This document shows positions 7,931 through 16,231 of a DNA stretch of 44,504 bases, one piece after another. The stretch is taken from the IMG/VR virus record IMGVR_UViG_3300013131_000079, positions 1-44,504 of that record. The stretch is one strand, 5' to 3'. This DNA is from a virus. The notes below the pieces were generated by a model. That model saw only the letters and a program-made list of their open reading frames with translations, did no database searches and was not told the origin of the DNA. The number at the start of each line of letters is the position of its first letter. Position 1 is the first letter of the stretch. The position numbers were made by a program, and so were the translations under genes.

Positions 7931-8602
7931 ATGGTTCAAGTACGACACGCTATCGATAGTCACTGTTTATCAGTAGATGACGATTCTGCAGCACAAGCTT
8001 TTTCAGATTATTTACTTATTTGTGGGGCTGTTCTTTTTGCCTCTAATAACAAGATTGATTGTTCATATGAATTTGCGAATGCTTTTCCTGGGGATCACTA
8101 TCGATTATTAGCCGGTTTACTTAACCAAACCAAGCCTCGTTGTGTGGTAGATATTGGAACTTGGCTGGGAGTTGGTACTCGTGTTATGTGTGATTATGCT
8201 CCTTACGCAGAAATTCATACATTCGATTTACAAGCTTGGGATAAATTTCCAACAAGTTGGTTAAAAACTGAAGATTTTAAAAAAAATGGAGGTCGTGTTA
8301 CTCAATATTTAGAAGACTTAAGTAGAGATTCGATTTTTGAAAAACATAAAAATTTGCTAAACAAAGCAGATTTTATTATGTGTGATGCACCTAAAGATGG
8401 TTATTTTGAGAATAAATTTTATACACTTTTATCTAGTTTAAAAATGGATGTAAAACCTAGGTGGTTGTTTTTAGATGATATTCGTTTTCCTAGTGAGGAA
8501 ATAAGTTGGCGTATGATTAAAAACCCAAAAATTGATTTAACTTCTTTTGGTCATTTTTCTGGGACTGGTTTAGTAGATATATCAAAAGGTTTAGACTTTT
8601 AA
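7931..8602 (+). CDS. Class I SAM-dependent methyltransferase
   Basis: 223 residues from the ATG at 7931. An upstream TTG at 7925 overlaps the previous stop and is less likely. SAM motif I is 'CVVDIGTWLGVGTRVM'. 'EIHTFDLQAWDKF' supplies the acidic strand-2 residue, 'ADFIMCDAPKDGYF' the motif around strand 4, and 'RWLFLDDIRFPSEE' strand 5. It resembles the methyltransferase at 5234-5947 in plan but not closely in sequence. The acceptor is unknown. Coupling to the glycosyltransferase suggests sugar O-methylation; this is inference. Confidence 0.8.
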   Translation: MVQVRHAIDSHCLSVDDDSAAQAFSDYLLICGAVLFASNNKIDCSYEFANAFPGDHYRLLAGLLNQTKPRCVVDIGTWLGVGTRVMCDYAPYAEIHTFDLQAWDKFPTSWLKTEDFKKNGGRVTQYLEDLSRDSIFEKHKNLLNKADFIMCDAPKDGYFENKFYTLLSSLKMDVKPRWLFLDDIRFPSEEISWRMIKNPKIDLTSFGHFSGTGLVDISKGLDF

Positions 8603-8622
8603 TAAGATATTAAATTTTTTTT

Positions 8623-8973
8623 ATGGAAGATTTTCCTTGTACAGGTTGTTCACTTTGTTGTCGTTCATTGGGTTCAATTGTTCGAACTGCTAAACAAGGT
8701 GATCCTGAGTCTGTTTTTTATAAAGCAGCGGAGGCTTTTCCTTACTCTTGGGATGAGTCCGGTTGCTGCACTATGTTAGAAAATAATTTATGTAGTGTTT
8801 ATGATAACAGACCTTTATTATGTAATGTAAAAGAATTAGGTTCTGTGTATGCTGTTGAGGCCGGTGTAACTCTTAATGATGTGTATTCACTAAACGCACG
8901 GATTTGTAACTCGTTGATTGGTAACGCTAATTTAAATAAAAGTTTTATGATTGACCCAGATCAATTTAAGTAA
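8623..8973 (+). CDS. YkgJ-type CxxCxxCC cysteine-cluster protein
   Basis: 116 residues. It begins 'FPCTGCSLCCRSLGS', the CxxCxxCC signature of the YkgJ family, followed by 'ESGCCTMLENNLCSVYDNRP' and 'LLCNVKEL', the other conserved Cys block (YDNRPLLC). The family is thought to bind zinc or an Fe-S cluster; its activity is poorly defined. It follows a methyltransferase by 20 nt and is followed 1 nt later by an HTH gene. The complete Cys set suggests a functional protein. Confidence 0.8.
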   Translation: MEDFPCTGCSLCCRSLGSIVRTAKQGDPESVFYKAAEAFPYSWDESGCCTMLENNLCSVYDNRPLLCNVKELGSVYAVEAGVTLNDVYSLNARICNSLIGNANLNKSFMIDPDQFK

Positions 8974-8974
8974 A

Positions 8975-9244
8975 GTGCCTTTTTATTCTTCTTATCCGTC
9001 AGCGGGTTGTTTAATAAATAATTTAAAAAATATTTTAGATTCTAAAAATTTATCTTCTTTTGCGCTGAGCAAATTAGCTGATCTCTCCCCTACTACCACA
9101 CGTAAAATTTATGTAGATAAAAATTATATTCCGTCTCCAGATGTTCTCGAAAAGTTGTGCTTAACACTTTCTTGTAATCCTGGCGATTTACTAGGTATTA
9201 ACAGTACAATGAATTTATCTGAAGCGGTTTGTTCCGGTGTTTAG
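8975..9244 (+). CDS. Helix-turn-helix (XRE/Cro-type) protein
   Basis: 89 residues from the GTG at 8975, 1 nt after the previous stop. A TTG at 8951 would overlap that gene and is less likely. The core 'SSFALSKLADLSPTTTRKIY' followed by 'PSPDVLEKLCLTLSCNPGDL' is the XRE pattern: helix 2, turn, recognition helix, then the 'LEKLCxxLxCxPGDLL' helix. Likely a DNA-binding regulator, perhaps of early genes or of the palindromic sites at 38865 or 39246, although no link is shown. The next gene's GTG (9237) overlaps its stop. Confidence 0.8.
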   Translation: MPFYSSYPSAGCLINNLKNILDSKNLSSFALSKLADLSPTTTRKIYVDKNYIPSPDVLEKLCLTLSCNPGDLLGINSTMNLSEAVCSGV

Positions 9245-9734
9245 TCAGGCAGATTACGAATTAGCTGCTCGGGTTTTAGGTCTTCCTATGCCTCAGACAC
9301 CGGCTGAGATGGCTGCCGCTACTCCAATAACGGCTCGTGTAGTCCGTGAATTTGCCCGTGGTCTCCCCTCTATTCCTGGTCGCGAAGGAGAGGGTATTTA
9401 TACAGGCCCTACCCGATCTTTAAATAGTTACCCAGATAATAATAAACCTATGCTGCACGCTCAGTTAGCGTCTCGTTTGCGCACTGAACCTGAGCGTCCT
9501 CATGAAGATGTTTATTTAATGCAGCTTCTTTCGGAGCTTGAGCCTGATGAAGTTAATTTAATTCTGCAATTAATTGAAGCTTTATCGGATCAGTCGGACG
9601 AACACATGGATCAGTTATCAAGTCAACGACCTCTTGAGTACGACACTCCGAATTTAGGAGCTAATTATTCTGTTTTAAATGCTCCATCTTCAAGTCATAT
9701 TCCGCCCTCGCAGGAATATCAAGAGTTAGGCTGA
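9237..9734 (+). CDS. Hypothetical virion-type protein
   Basis: 165 residues, GTG start at 9237 overlapping the previous stop. Helical N-terminus with Pro/Ala ('AARVLGLPMPQTPAEMAAAT'), a central polar part and an acidic helix 'LLSELEPDEVNLILQLIEAL' (about 110-130), then a disordered Ser/Pro tail. I recognise no family. First of six overlapping or touching genes (9237-12390) that look like small head or internal proteins. Confidence 0.65.
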   Translation: MFSQADYELAARVLGLPMPQTPAEMAAATPITARVVREFARGLPSIPGREGEGIYTGPTRSLNSYPDNNKPMLHAQLASRLRTEPERPHEDVYLMQLLSELEPDEVNLILQLIEALSDQSDEHMDQLSSQRPLEYDTPNLGANYSVLNAPSSSHIPPSQEYQELG

Positions 9735-9973
9735 TGAGTTTAACCCCTAGGCAACAACAATTACGTGAACGTGATGTTCGCAAATTGGCTCCTGCTTTGG
9801 ATCCTAATAATTTTATGCATATGTACATAGAAAGTAATTTTCCTCAAACTGTCGCATTCCCTTCACAACAACAACTTTCTGTGGGATTAGGCAATATAAA
9901 AGCAGAAGATCCTTTAAAATTAGCTAAGAAACCGCTAAGCGGAACTAAGTACGACAACCCTGGAGGAGTTTGA
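9734..9973 (+). CDS. Small hypothetical protein
   Basis: 79 residues. The ATG at 9734 overlaps the last base of the previous stop. N-terminus 'MSLTPRQQQLRERDVRKLAP' is basic and helical; the rest is polar with Gln runs. No domain is recognised. Its stop overlaps the ATG of the next gene (TGATG), a sign of translational coupling. Confidence 0.65.
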   Translation: MSLTPRQQQLRERDVRKLAPALDPNNFMHMYIESNFPQTVAFPSQQQLSVGLGNIKAEDPLKLAKKPLSGTKYDNPGGV

Positions 9974-10521
9974 TGGCCGCGCCTGTTGCTGCTGTTGGAG
10001 GAGGAGGAGTTGCTGCTGCTGGAGGAGGTGGGATGGCGAGCCGTCTTGGGATGAACTTATTGAACGAAATTATTGCTGAACTTATTTCTGGCGCTATAGG
10101 CTCCGCTGTTTCTAAGGGAGGTATTACACCTTCTAGTGCCATGCGGGGATCTGATGAAAAATATATGGTTTCTTTAGGCGATATTCGGGAAATAGAACGT
10201 TACGTTAGCGAAGAAAATTATCGTCGTTCGGTACTTAATAAAACAGGTGGAGATTATAAATATTTAGATGCTGATCAAATTATTAAAGATACTATCGCTA
10301 CTAATCGAGTTTTAGCTCAAGAAGCTGGAGCTAGAGAACGAGCTCTTGAACAAGTTCGTCAGCAAGGTAATGTTCAGTCTGCTTTAGCTCAATCTCTGGG
10401 AGCAGCAATTGGTCAGGGTTTGAGTAGTACCGGTGGTATCTATCAACAAGGCATTGCCACGGGATCTCAACGTTTTCCTGGTGAGGAAGCTCAAATTGTT
10501 GAATTAGGGAGGGCTTACTGA
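9973..10521 (+). CDS. Gly/Ala-rich virion-type protein
   Basis: 182 residues from the ATG at 9973, preceded by an excellent GGAGGAG at 9962-9968. A TTG at 9970 is rejected. The first 25 residues are Ala/Gly/Val only, then 'LLNEIIAELISGAIGSAV' could be an amphipathic or membrane-active helix. The C-terminal 100 residues form a long charged helix and a Gln/Gly-rich end. This resembles internal or ejection proteins in composition, but no family is recognised. Confidence 0.7.
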   Translation: MAAPVAAVGGGGVAAAGGGGMASRLGMNLLNEIIAELISGAIGSAVSKGGITPSSAMRGSDEKYMVSLGDIREIERYVSEENYRRSVLNKTGGDYKYLDADQIIKDTIATNRVLAQEAGARERALEQVRQQGNVQSALAQSLGAAIGQGLSSTGGIYQQGIATGSQRFPGEEAQIVELGRAY

Positions 10522-11144
10522 TGGCTACGAACACTCTGGATGCAGCTCTTTTTTCAAATCCATTTACAGGGTTACCTTATTTAATTTATAAAGGAGTTCA
10601 AGGAGCTCTTCAAGAACCTAAAAAACCTGCAGCTTCCAGGCCGACACCACGGCAGCAACCTGCTGCTGGCGATACCATGCCGCCCCCACCGCCCGAACCG
10701 GGTTGGTTTGAAGATGGTCAAGGTGGTTCAATTCAACTTCCTCCTCCTATAAATCCTCCGCCGGGTAATTCTCAGGTTGGTAGCTTAGGGGGTATTCTTG
10801 AGCGGATTATCCAGAAACAAGAAAAGGAAGCAAAAGAAGCTAGAGAGTTTTATCCTGAGCGGTCCAAGATTGATTATGAATATTGGAAGAAACGCGAGCA
10901 AATTGCGCTTCAAAATGCGTTGGCTCGCATGGAAGAAAAAACTTATCGAGATACTGAGCTACAGACAATTCTAGCGTGGCAAGGAATCACTCAAACTCAG
11001 ATTCAAAAAGATACCGCTCTTGCCTTAGGTATGCTCAATTTAAGTGCGACTATGGGTATGCCTAACGCTAATGTTCTTGCTTCTTTAGCAGGTCCTACTC
11101 AACAAGCCATAGAGGCATTCCAACCGGGTAAGCCCGTTTTTTAA
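10521..11144 (+). CDS. Pro-rich plus coiled-coil virion-type protein
   Basis: 207 residues, ATG at 10521 overlapping the previous stop base. Residues about 35-85 are Pro/Gly-rich ('MPPPPPEPGW', 'LPPPINPPPG'). About 90-155 form a charged coiled-coil-like helix ('ILERIIQKQEKEAKEAREFY', 'KKREQIALQNALARMEEKTY'). The C-terminus is Ala/Gly-rich. This arrangement fits an elongated structural or assembly protein. No family is recognised. Confidence 0.7.
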   Translation: MATNTLDAALFSNPFTGLPYLIYKGVQGALQEPKKPAASRPTPRQQPAAGDTMPPPPPEPGWFEDGQGGSIQLPPPINPPPGNSQVGSLGGILERIIQKQEKEAKEAREFYPERSKIDYEYWKKREQIALQNALARMEEKTYRDTELQTILAWQGITQTQIQKDTALALGMLNLSATMGMPNANVLASLAGPTQQAIEAFQPGKPVF

Positions 11145-11146
11145 TT

Positions 11147-11863
11147 ATGGCTCTTCCTGCGATTCTTGGTACCTTAGCTGCTGGCATTGGTGGCAGTTTA
11201 TTTGGTGGCGGTAGCAAAAGTAGTAGTGCTTCGGCTCCTGTTGATTATTATGCGTTATATGGAGCACAAGCAGCTGCTGCAAACAACCCTTTAACTGCAG
11301 CGATGCAGGGTCTTGCAGTTTTACAAGGTTCTTTTGGCGGTGCTTTAGGTCTTCAGGGTCAAACAATCGCATCGAGTCAACTTTCTGTTTTAAAAGAAGC
11401 GTTAGATCAAGCTCAGAAACAAACAGCAACGCAAGCTTCAGTTACTGCGGCTTCAGCTGGAGCTGGTTTAGATGTTAAAAAACAAGAAGCTTTATCCAAA
11501 CTTGCAGTAGAGCTTGCAGCTCCTCAGTTATTAGGACAAGCAGGCTCCTCTGCTCTGGCCGGAGAAAATCAACTTGCTGGTACGCTTGCTTCTACAAATA
11601 TTGGATTAAAAACTTTCCAAGAGCAAACAAGATCAGCTGTTGCTCAAAAACAAGCTGATACCCTTGCTGATGTTTTTAGGACTCGAGCTGAAACGGAAGG
11701 GCGATTAGCTCTTGGAGCTCAAGCACGAGAAACTGGTTTACAGTTGTCTCAGGCTAATGCTCTTGGTGATATAACAAAAATTAAAGCTCAGACAAAAGCT
11801 AATTTAGCTTTAAAACAATTTGGTGCTAATCAAGCATTTGCTGGGCAGCGCTTTTTTGCATGA
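11147..11863 (+). CDS. Ala/Gln-rich helical virion-type protein
   Basis: 238 residues, ATG at 11147, 2 nt after the previous stop. It starts with a Gly/Ala-rich hydrophobic stretch ('ILGTLAAGIGGSLFGGG') like the gene at 9973. About 150 residues of Ala/Gln/Lys helix follow ('LKEALDQAQKQTATQASVTA', 'RTRAETEGRLALGAQARETG'). The plan (short hydrophobic N-terminus, long helix) is that of internal virion proteins which cross membranes during injection, but this is inference from composition. The next ATG overlaps its stop by 4 nt (ATGA). Confidence 0.7.
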   Translation: MALPAILGTLAAGIGGSLFGGGSKSSSASAPVDYYALYGAQAAAANNPLTAAMQGLAVLQGSFGGALGLQGQTIASSQLSVLKEALDQAQKQTATQASVTAASAGAGLDVKKQEALSKLAVELAAPQLLGQAGSSALAGENQLAGTLASTNIGLKTFQEQTRSAVAQKQADTLADVFRTRAETEGRLALGAQARETGLQLSQANALGDITKIKAQTKANLALKQFGANQAFAGQRFFA

Positions 11864-12390
11864 TTAAATCAACTATTGGTGATTCAACCACGGTTGCCTC
11901 GTGGTTGAGTTCGCTTGATAAATCTCAACGTGATTCATTTACGTATTATGCAAAAAACAGTACAAGTGATATTGAAGCTTTTTTATACGCCAGGTTTTTA
12001 AAACCTGGTTACAGCGGTTCCATATCGGACCTTACAGCTTGGGTACAAGAGAAATACCCTAAAAGTGATCTTCGTAAAGATTTACTGACTGAAATTGACT
12101 CACTTAAAATTGATTTAAATAATGTTCGTCAGATGACCTTAACTGGCATGTTGGATCATGCCACAGCAGCAACAAAAATTGCTGTTCTTCAAAAAGAACT
12201 TCGCAGTCACATTCAAGCTGTACGACAACTTACCGATGGTCTTGATCGCCGTGGACTTTTACTAGCTGGTGCAGATCGTTGTTTACGTGAACTTATAAAT
12301 AGTTTTGAAGATCAGCCAACTATGAGTTCCTTGATTGAAGACGCTTCTATCGTCGTTTGGAGCACAATGGAACGCGAAGAAAAAAGTTAA
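11860..12390 (+). CDS. Candidate terminase small subunit
   Basis: 176 residues, ATG overlapping the previous stop. N-terminal part 'VASWLSSLDKSQRDSFTYYA' then 'DLTAWVQEKYPKSDLRKDLL' could be a helical DNA-binding unit. The rest is a long helix ('LTEIDSLKIDLNNVRQMTLT', 'IAVLQKELRSHIQAVRQLTD') suited to oligomerisation, ending in an acidic tail. This plan and the position before the large terminase (after an inserted minus-strand pair) fit a small terminase, but there is no diagnostic motif. It could be another head protein. Confidence 0.5.
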   Translation: MIKSTIGDSTTVASWLSSLDKSQRDSFTYYAKNSTSDIEAFLYARFLKPGYSGSISDLTAWVQEKYPKSDLRKDLLTEIDSLKIDLNNVRQMTLTGMLDHATAATKIAVLQKELRSHIQAVRQLTDGLDRRGLLLAGADRCLRELINSFEDQPTMSSLIEDASIVVWSTMEREEKS

Positions 12391-12406
12391 AAATTATTAT
12401 TTACAT

Positions 12407-13492
12407 TCATACAGTATCCATTAAACACAGTACGTTGACTAAAGGTGTTCTAAAAATACCCATAAAATAATCATTTACTCCTAAAGACATAACTAACTCA
12501 TCATATTCATCAACAAAACAACCAAAAGGTAAGATGCAAGCAGGTTGATTCGAAATATCATTCCCGACTGCATCAGTCCAAGTAATTAAATCATCACGAG
12601 TTGAACCTACAAACAAAGGTTCCTTCATCATTCGAATAATTTTTGTTTGCTCTTTATTTAAGGTATATGCACCTAATGAGTAAAGTAAGTAGGGTCTACT
12701 ATCTAGCTGGTAAACCATATATTTCCAGTGATAAAAAACTAGCCATTCGTCATCTATTTGAATAGGTGCTGTTGAATTAAATGTCGGGAATTCTCCTGTT
12801 ATCTGTTTCAAACAAGAAGAATCTACAACAGAATCGTTTTGTCTCGGGGATTTAAAAACTAAAGGTTGTGTTGTATAGAGCAGCTTAAGTTGATCGTCAT
12901 GGCTAAAGAAACACCAATTTTTTTCCGTGCCTCCGTCTTTCAGATTTTCACCTATATCCGGAAATATGCAATCTGTTAACCGGCCAAATTCATCAATGCT
13001 TCCTACACAAATCTTGGGCGTTTTAATAAGTTTGTGATTAGTTGTGTCCCACTTACTCGCATACGTACTAGTCACAAACTGACAATGCAATTTGTCATCA
13101 GGACTCAGAAAGAGTCTAGGATCCTCGTAACTTAATCGATGTTTACCTTCTTTAAGTTTTCTAGGTGCGACAATCGTGTCGTCTCCAATTAGTTCACCAA
13201 TATATAAATCTGTAGGAGTGTTGTTGTAGTAAAAATATTTCATGTCGTGTCGGAAAACAAATGGTTCCGGTTGAGATCGCCACGCGATTAAAGTTGATCC
13301 GCGATGCTTGAGCACACAGGGGCTAAAGTTCGCAACATTGGTTTCTGGTAAACCAGTCGTAATCCGTGTAAAAGTGCCGCCGATATTTTCGGCTTGCTCG
13401 TACACAGAAGGGAAACCTTTTTTAGAGGGTGTAAAAACTGTTTTTACAGCCCTGTTGTGGTATGTCCGATAGCGATGAAATTGCAGGCTCAT
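12407..13492 (-). CDS. GH130-like five-bladed propeller (glycoside phosphorylase/hydrolase fold)
   Basis: 361 residues from the ATG at 13492, which overlaps the stop of the upstream glycosyltransferase (ATGA). The frame is open further upstream, but that part is a shadow of the neighbour. Propeller-type motifs 'NFSPCVLKHRGSTLIAWRS', 'SYEDPRLFLSPDDKLHCQF', 'EKNWCFFSHDDQLKLLYTTQ' and 'FNSTAPIQIDDEWLVFYHWK' match the blade pattern of GH130 beta-mannoside phosphorylases and relatives. The 'YEDPRLF' and 'E(K)NW' segments are where those enzymes bind sugar. The substrate is unknown, and it may be a glycan-binding or trimming enzyme. It forms an operon with the GT4 gene. Confidence 0.7.
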   Translation of the reverse strand: MSLQFHRYRTYHNRAVKTVFTPSKKGFPSVYEQAENIGGTFTRITTGLPETNVANFSPCVLKHRGSTLIAWRSQPEPFVFRHDMKYFYYNNTPTDLYIGELIGDDTIVAPRKLKEGKHRLSYEDPRLFLSPDDKLHCQFVTSTYASKWDTTNHKLIKTPKICVGSIDEFGRLTDCIFPDIGENLKDGGTEKNWCFFSHDDQLKLLYTTQPLVFKSPRQNDSVVDSSCLKQITGEFPTFNSTAPIQIDDEWLVFYHWKYMVYQLDSRPYLLYSLGAYTLNKEQTKIIRMMKEPLFVGSTRDDLITWTDAVGNDISNQPACILPFGCFVDEYDELVMSLGVNDYFMGIFRTPLVNVLCLMDTV

Positions 13493-14661
13493 TTTGAAAC
13501 TTCCTCCATGGCTTTCTCGAAACCTTCTGCAATCTTGTCCCAACGATATGAAGGATTTAAGGTCACAGAGTAACACTCTTCTGCTATTAATTTATAGAAT
13601 TCCTTATCTTCATAGAGTTTTGTAAGTTTTGTAGCGGCGTCCAGGATATCTACGATTCCCCGTTCGACACCTAAATCTTTGTCATAGATCCACGCGGCGA
13701 CATCAGCTAATAAAGCTTTGTTTTTCCAAACTTCAGCAAATGAGGTGTGGTTTGGCAGCACTTGCGGTTTTTTACATGCTGCGTGTTCAAAAGGAACGAG
13801 TCCCCAGCCTTCACCGTTTGCTGTGTTGATGCCTACATCGCAAGCATTATAGACGTAATTTAAAATTTCATCCGGTGGTGCGTTCAAATAATCAATATTT
13901 GCTGTTGTCATTAAAAGTCGTTGGTCTGAATTAAGACCTCGACGTTTCATTTCTGTTTCGAAAATAGCTCGAATATCCCAGCCAAGATCCTTTTCGCTCA
14001 TGTGTAGGTAAAGCATCGTATCTTCTTTACCCACCGCAAACTCAGCAAACGCCTTGATCGTCAGGTCGATCTGTTTACGTGGTTGGTTTCGGTTTGCATT
14101 CAAAACAATAAATTTATCTTTAGAAATTCCAAGTTGTTTTTTCGCTTCTGTTTGATCGATGGGGAAAAACTTCGAGACCTCAACTCCGTGTGGGATAACG
14201 CCAAGCATTTTGGGTTTGACACCAAGCTGCATAACTCGCTGAGCTTGTTCAATGGTAAATGTGATTGCAAAATCCCAATCTTTTATGAATCGCATGTGGC
14301 TTTCGGTATACCACTGCGAATCGAGCGGGAAGTAAGCTATGAATTTAAAATTATTTTGTGTTTTTAGTAAATGAATTCGTTCCCAAACCTGGTTAACAAT
14401 CCAAATATCGTTTAAACAGATAAAGAAATCTGGTTTTTCTGCTTCAACAATTTCAGGCAGTCGGCCAATACCAAAACGATCACCAGGATTCCTTGCTGCT
14501 GCCGGATAAACTTTAAAAGGAAGATCATGAGGATCTCCATTGTAGTTAATGCCTACAGCAACGATTTCGTGATTTTTTTGTAAATGATCCAGCACACTGT
14601 GTGTGACTCTAGCAAAACCAGTGTTTGAGAGGATATCTCCGTACCAGAGAATTTTGGCCAT
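13489..14661 (-). CDS. GT4-family (GT-B fold) glycosyltransferase
   Basis: 390 residues, ATG at 14661. N-terminal 'KILWYGDILSNTGFARVTHS' is the Gly-rich acceptor-side loop. The C-terminal half has 'FIVLNANRNQPRKQIDLTIK' (donor-phosphate Arg/Lys) and 'NTANGEGWGLVPFEHAACKK', which carries the E-x7-E motif (Glu284 and Glu292) of retaining GT4 enzymes. The sugar is unknown. It is the promoter-proximal gene of a two-gene minus unit inserted between the candidate small terminase and the large terminase; the 46-bp divergent gap to terL must hold promoters for both directions. Confidence 0.88.
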   Translation of the reverse strand: MAKILWYGDILSNTGFARVTHSVLDHLQKNHEIVAVGINYNGDPHDLPFKVYPAAARNPGDRFGIGRLPEIVEAEKPDFFICLNDIWIVNQVWERIHLLKTQNNFKFIAYFPLDSQWYTESHMRFIKDWDFAITFTIEQAQRVMQLGVKPKMLGVIPHGVEVSKFFPIDQTEAKKQLGISKDKFIVLNANRNQPRKQIDLTIKAFAEFAVGKEDTMLYLHMSEKDLGWDIRAIFETEMKRRGLNSDQRLLMTTANIDYLNAPPDEILNYVYNACDVGINTANGEGWGLVPFEHAACKKPQVLPNHTSFAEVWKNKALLADVAAWIYDKDLGVERGIVDILDAATKLTKLYEDKEFYKLIAEECYSVTLNPSYRWDKIAEGFEKAMEEVSK

Positions 14662-14707
14662 TTAGAGTTAGAATCTTGATACCAGTATACAGACAGTTTT
14701 AATTTAT

Positions 14708-16231
14708 ATGCCTAGTCGTGAAACTTTTGCCTACAGACGCGCACTCAAATTACGAGCTGCTAAAGCTATAGATAGTGAAACTCCTGAGTTAGAAACTATA
14801 TTTACCAGAGCAGCAGAGGATTTTCATACGTTCTGTACAATTATGGATAAAGCCCCAGCACAGCATATGCTGGTGTGGCATAAACATTTAATAACGGGAA
14901 ACAGTAATAAATATTTATTAGATATTGCTGGTCCGAATTTAGATATCTTGGCCCCCCGTGGTTCTGCAAAATCCACCGTTTTAAATTTATTTACTGCTTG
15001 GATTATCGGTCGTCATACCACGGCTGGGCTCCCATTACAAATTATTTATTGTTCTTACAACATCGCTACGGCTATTCCAAAAAGCCGAATTATTAAACAA
15101 ATTATCGAGTCTTCAAATTTTAAAAAAATTTTTCCTAAAGTTCAGTTGCGATCTGGTATGCAGTCAGATATTGGTTGGTCTATCGATTTTGACTATGCTG
15201 GCATAAGTCGTCTTGGTGACGAAGAATTTACATTACGTGCTGCAGGACTTAGAGGTTCTATTACATCAAAACGAGCTCATTTAGTTATTGTAGATGACCC
15301 TATAAAATCCAGCACTGATATTAAAAATCCTGCTATTAGAGAAGAGATGAATAATAATTGGAGTTCTGTTATTGCTCCTATTATTTTTGAAGGTGGTCGT
15401 TCAATTTGCTTAGGCACTCGATTTCATCCACTAGACATTCATAAAACAATGTTTGTGCCTAATAAAGGATGGAAACAAGTAACTCAAGAAGCTTTGACTT
15501 ATGACAATAACGGAGAACCAGAAAGTTATTGGCCTGAACAATGGAGTGTTGATTATTTGCTAGGTCAAAAAGAATTAGATCCTGTTGCTTTTGCTTTCCA
15601 GTATCAGCAACAGCCTGTTATGACATCAGATCTAGTTCTTTCTCCAGATTTGTTGATTAAAGGTGATGTAGTTACAGAGTTTGATTCATTAGCTGTAGGT
15701 GTTGATTTATCTGCTAGTAAAAATGAAACTTCTGATTACACTGCGTTTGTACTCGGAGGACGATTGCAAGATAAGTACTATATAGTTGATGCTCATCAAG
15801 TTCGTTCTATAGGTAATCTTGAGAAAATAGACTTACTGTGTAAGATGCTGGTTGAGTGGGGGATATTATTAGAAGATTCGTCAGGTCAGTTTTTTCCAAC
15901 TTATTCTACATGTACATTAGTAGTTGAGTCTGTGGCTTACCAAGCTTCTTTAGCGGCTGATTTACGTAGAATTCTTTTAAATGATCGCGGCTTAGGTAAC
16001 ATTCACATCCACGAAGTTAAAGGATTTAGAGGCGACAAAATTGCGCGTTTTCGTGGAACTTTAGGATTATTAGAAAATAAAAAAGTAATTTTTAACAGAT
16101 ACCGGAAGTTTGATATGTTATTTGATCAATTAGTAAATATCGGCGCTACATCGCATGACGATTTACTTGATGCGTATACACATTTAATGTGTTTTTTACA
16201 GCGTCGCGGTAATTTTCAAATGGAGTACTGA
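14708..16231 (+). CDS. terL: Terminase large subunit (packaging ATPase/nuclease)
   Basis: 507 residues, ATG at 14708. The ATPase has a Walker A variant 'LAPRGSAKST' (81-90), Walker B 'HLVIVDDPIK' (191-200) and a coupling segment 'ICLGTRFHPLDIH' (233-245). The C-terminal RNase H-like nuclease shows 'AVGVDLSASKNETSDYTAFV' (Asp333, Asp343), a mid acidic strand 'CTLVVESVAYQ', and the final 'SHDDLLDAYTHLM' Asp pair. Length and motif order are normal for the family. Its stop TGA overlaps the ATG of the following glycosyltransferase, an unusual partner for a terminase. Confidence 0.95.
   Translation: MPSRETFAYRRALKLRAAKAIDSETPELETIFTRAAEDFHTFCTIMDKAPAQHMLVWHKHLITGNSNKYLLDIAGPNLDILAPRGSAKSTVLNLFTAWIIGRHTTAGLPLQIIYCSYNIATAIPKSRIIKQIIESSNFKKIFPKVQLRSGMQSDIGWSIDFDYAGISRLGDEEFTLRAAGLRGSITSKRAHLVIVDDPIKSSTDIKNPAIREEMNNNWSSVIAPIIFEGGRSICLGTRFHPLDIHKTMFVPNKGWKQVTQEALTYDNNGEPESYWPEQWSVDYLLGQKELDPVAFAFQYQQQPVMTSDLVLSPDLLIKGDVVTEFDSLAVGVDLSASKNETSDYTAFVLGGRLQDKYYIVDAHQVRSIGNLEKIDLLCKMLVEWGILLEDSSGQFFPTYSTCTLVVESVAYQASLAADLRRILLNDRGLGNIHIHEVKGFRGDKIARFRGTLGLLENKKVIFNRYRKFDMLFDQLVNIGATSHDDLLDAYTHLMCFLQRRGNFQMEY

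Noticed and set aside
13493-13576. Upstream extension of the GH130-like gene
   Set aside because: The extra 28 residues overlap the glycosyltransferase end in another frame; ATG 13492 overlaps its stop (ATGA) and begins a normal propeller N-terminus.
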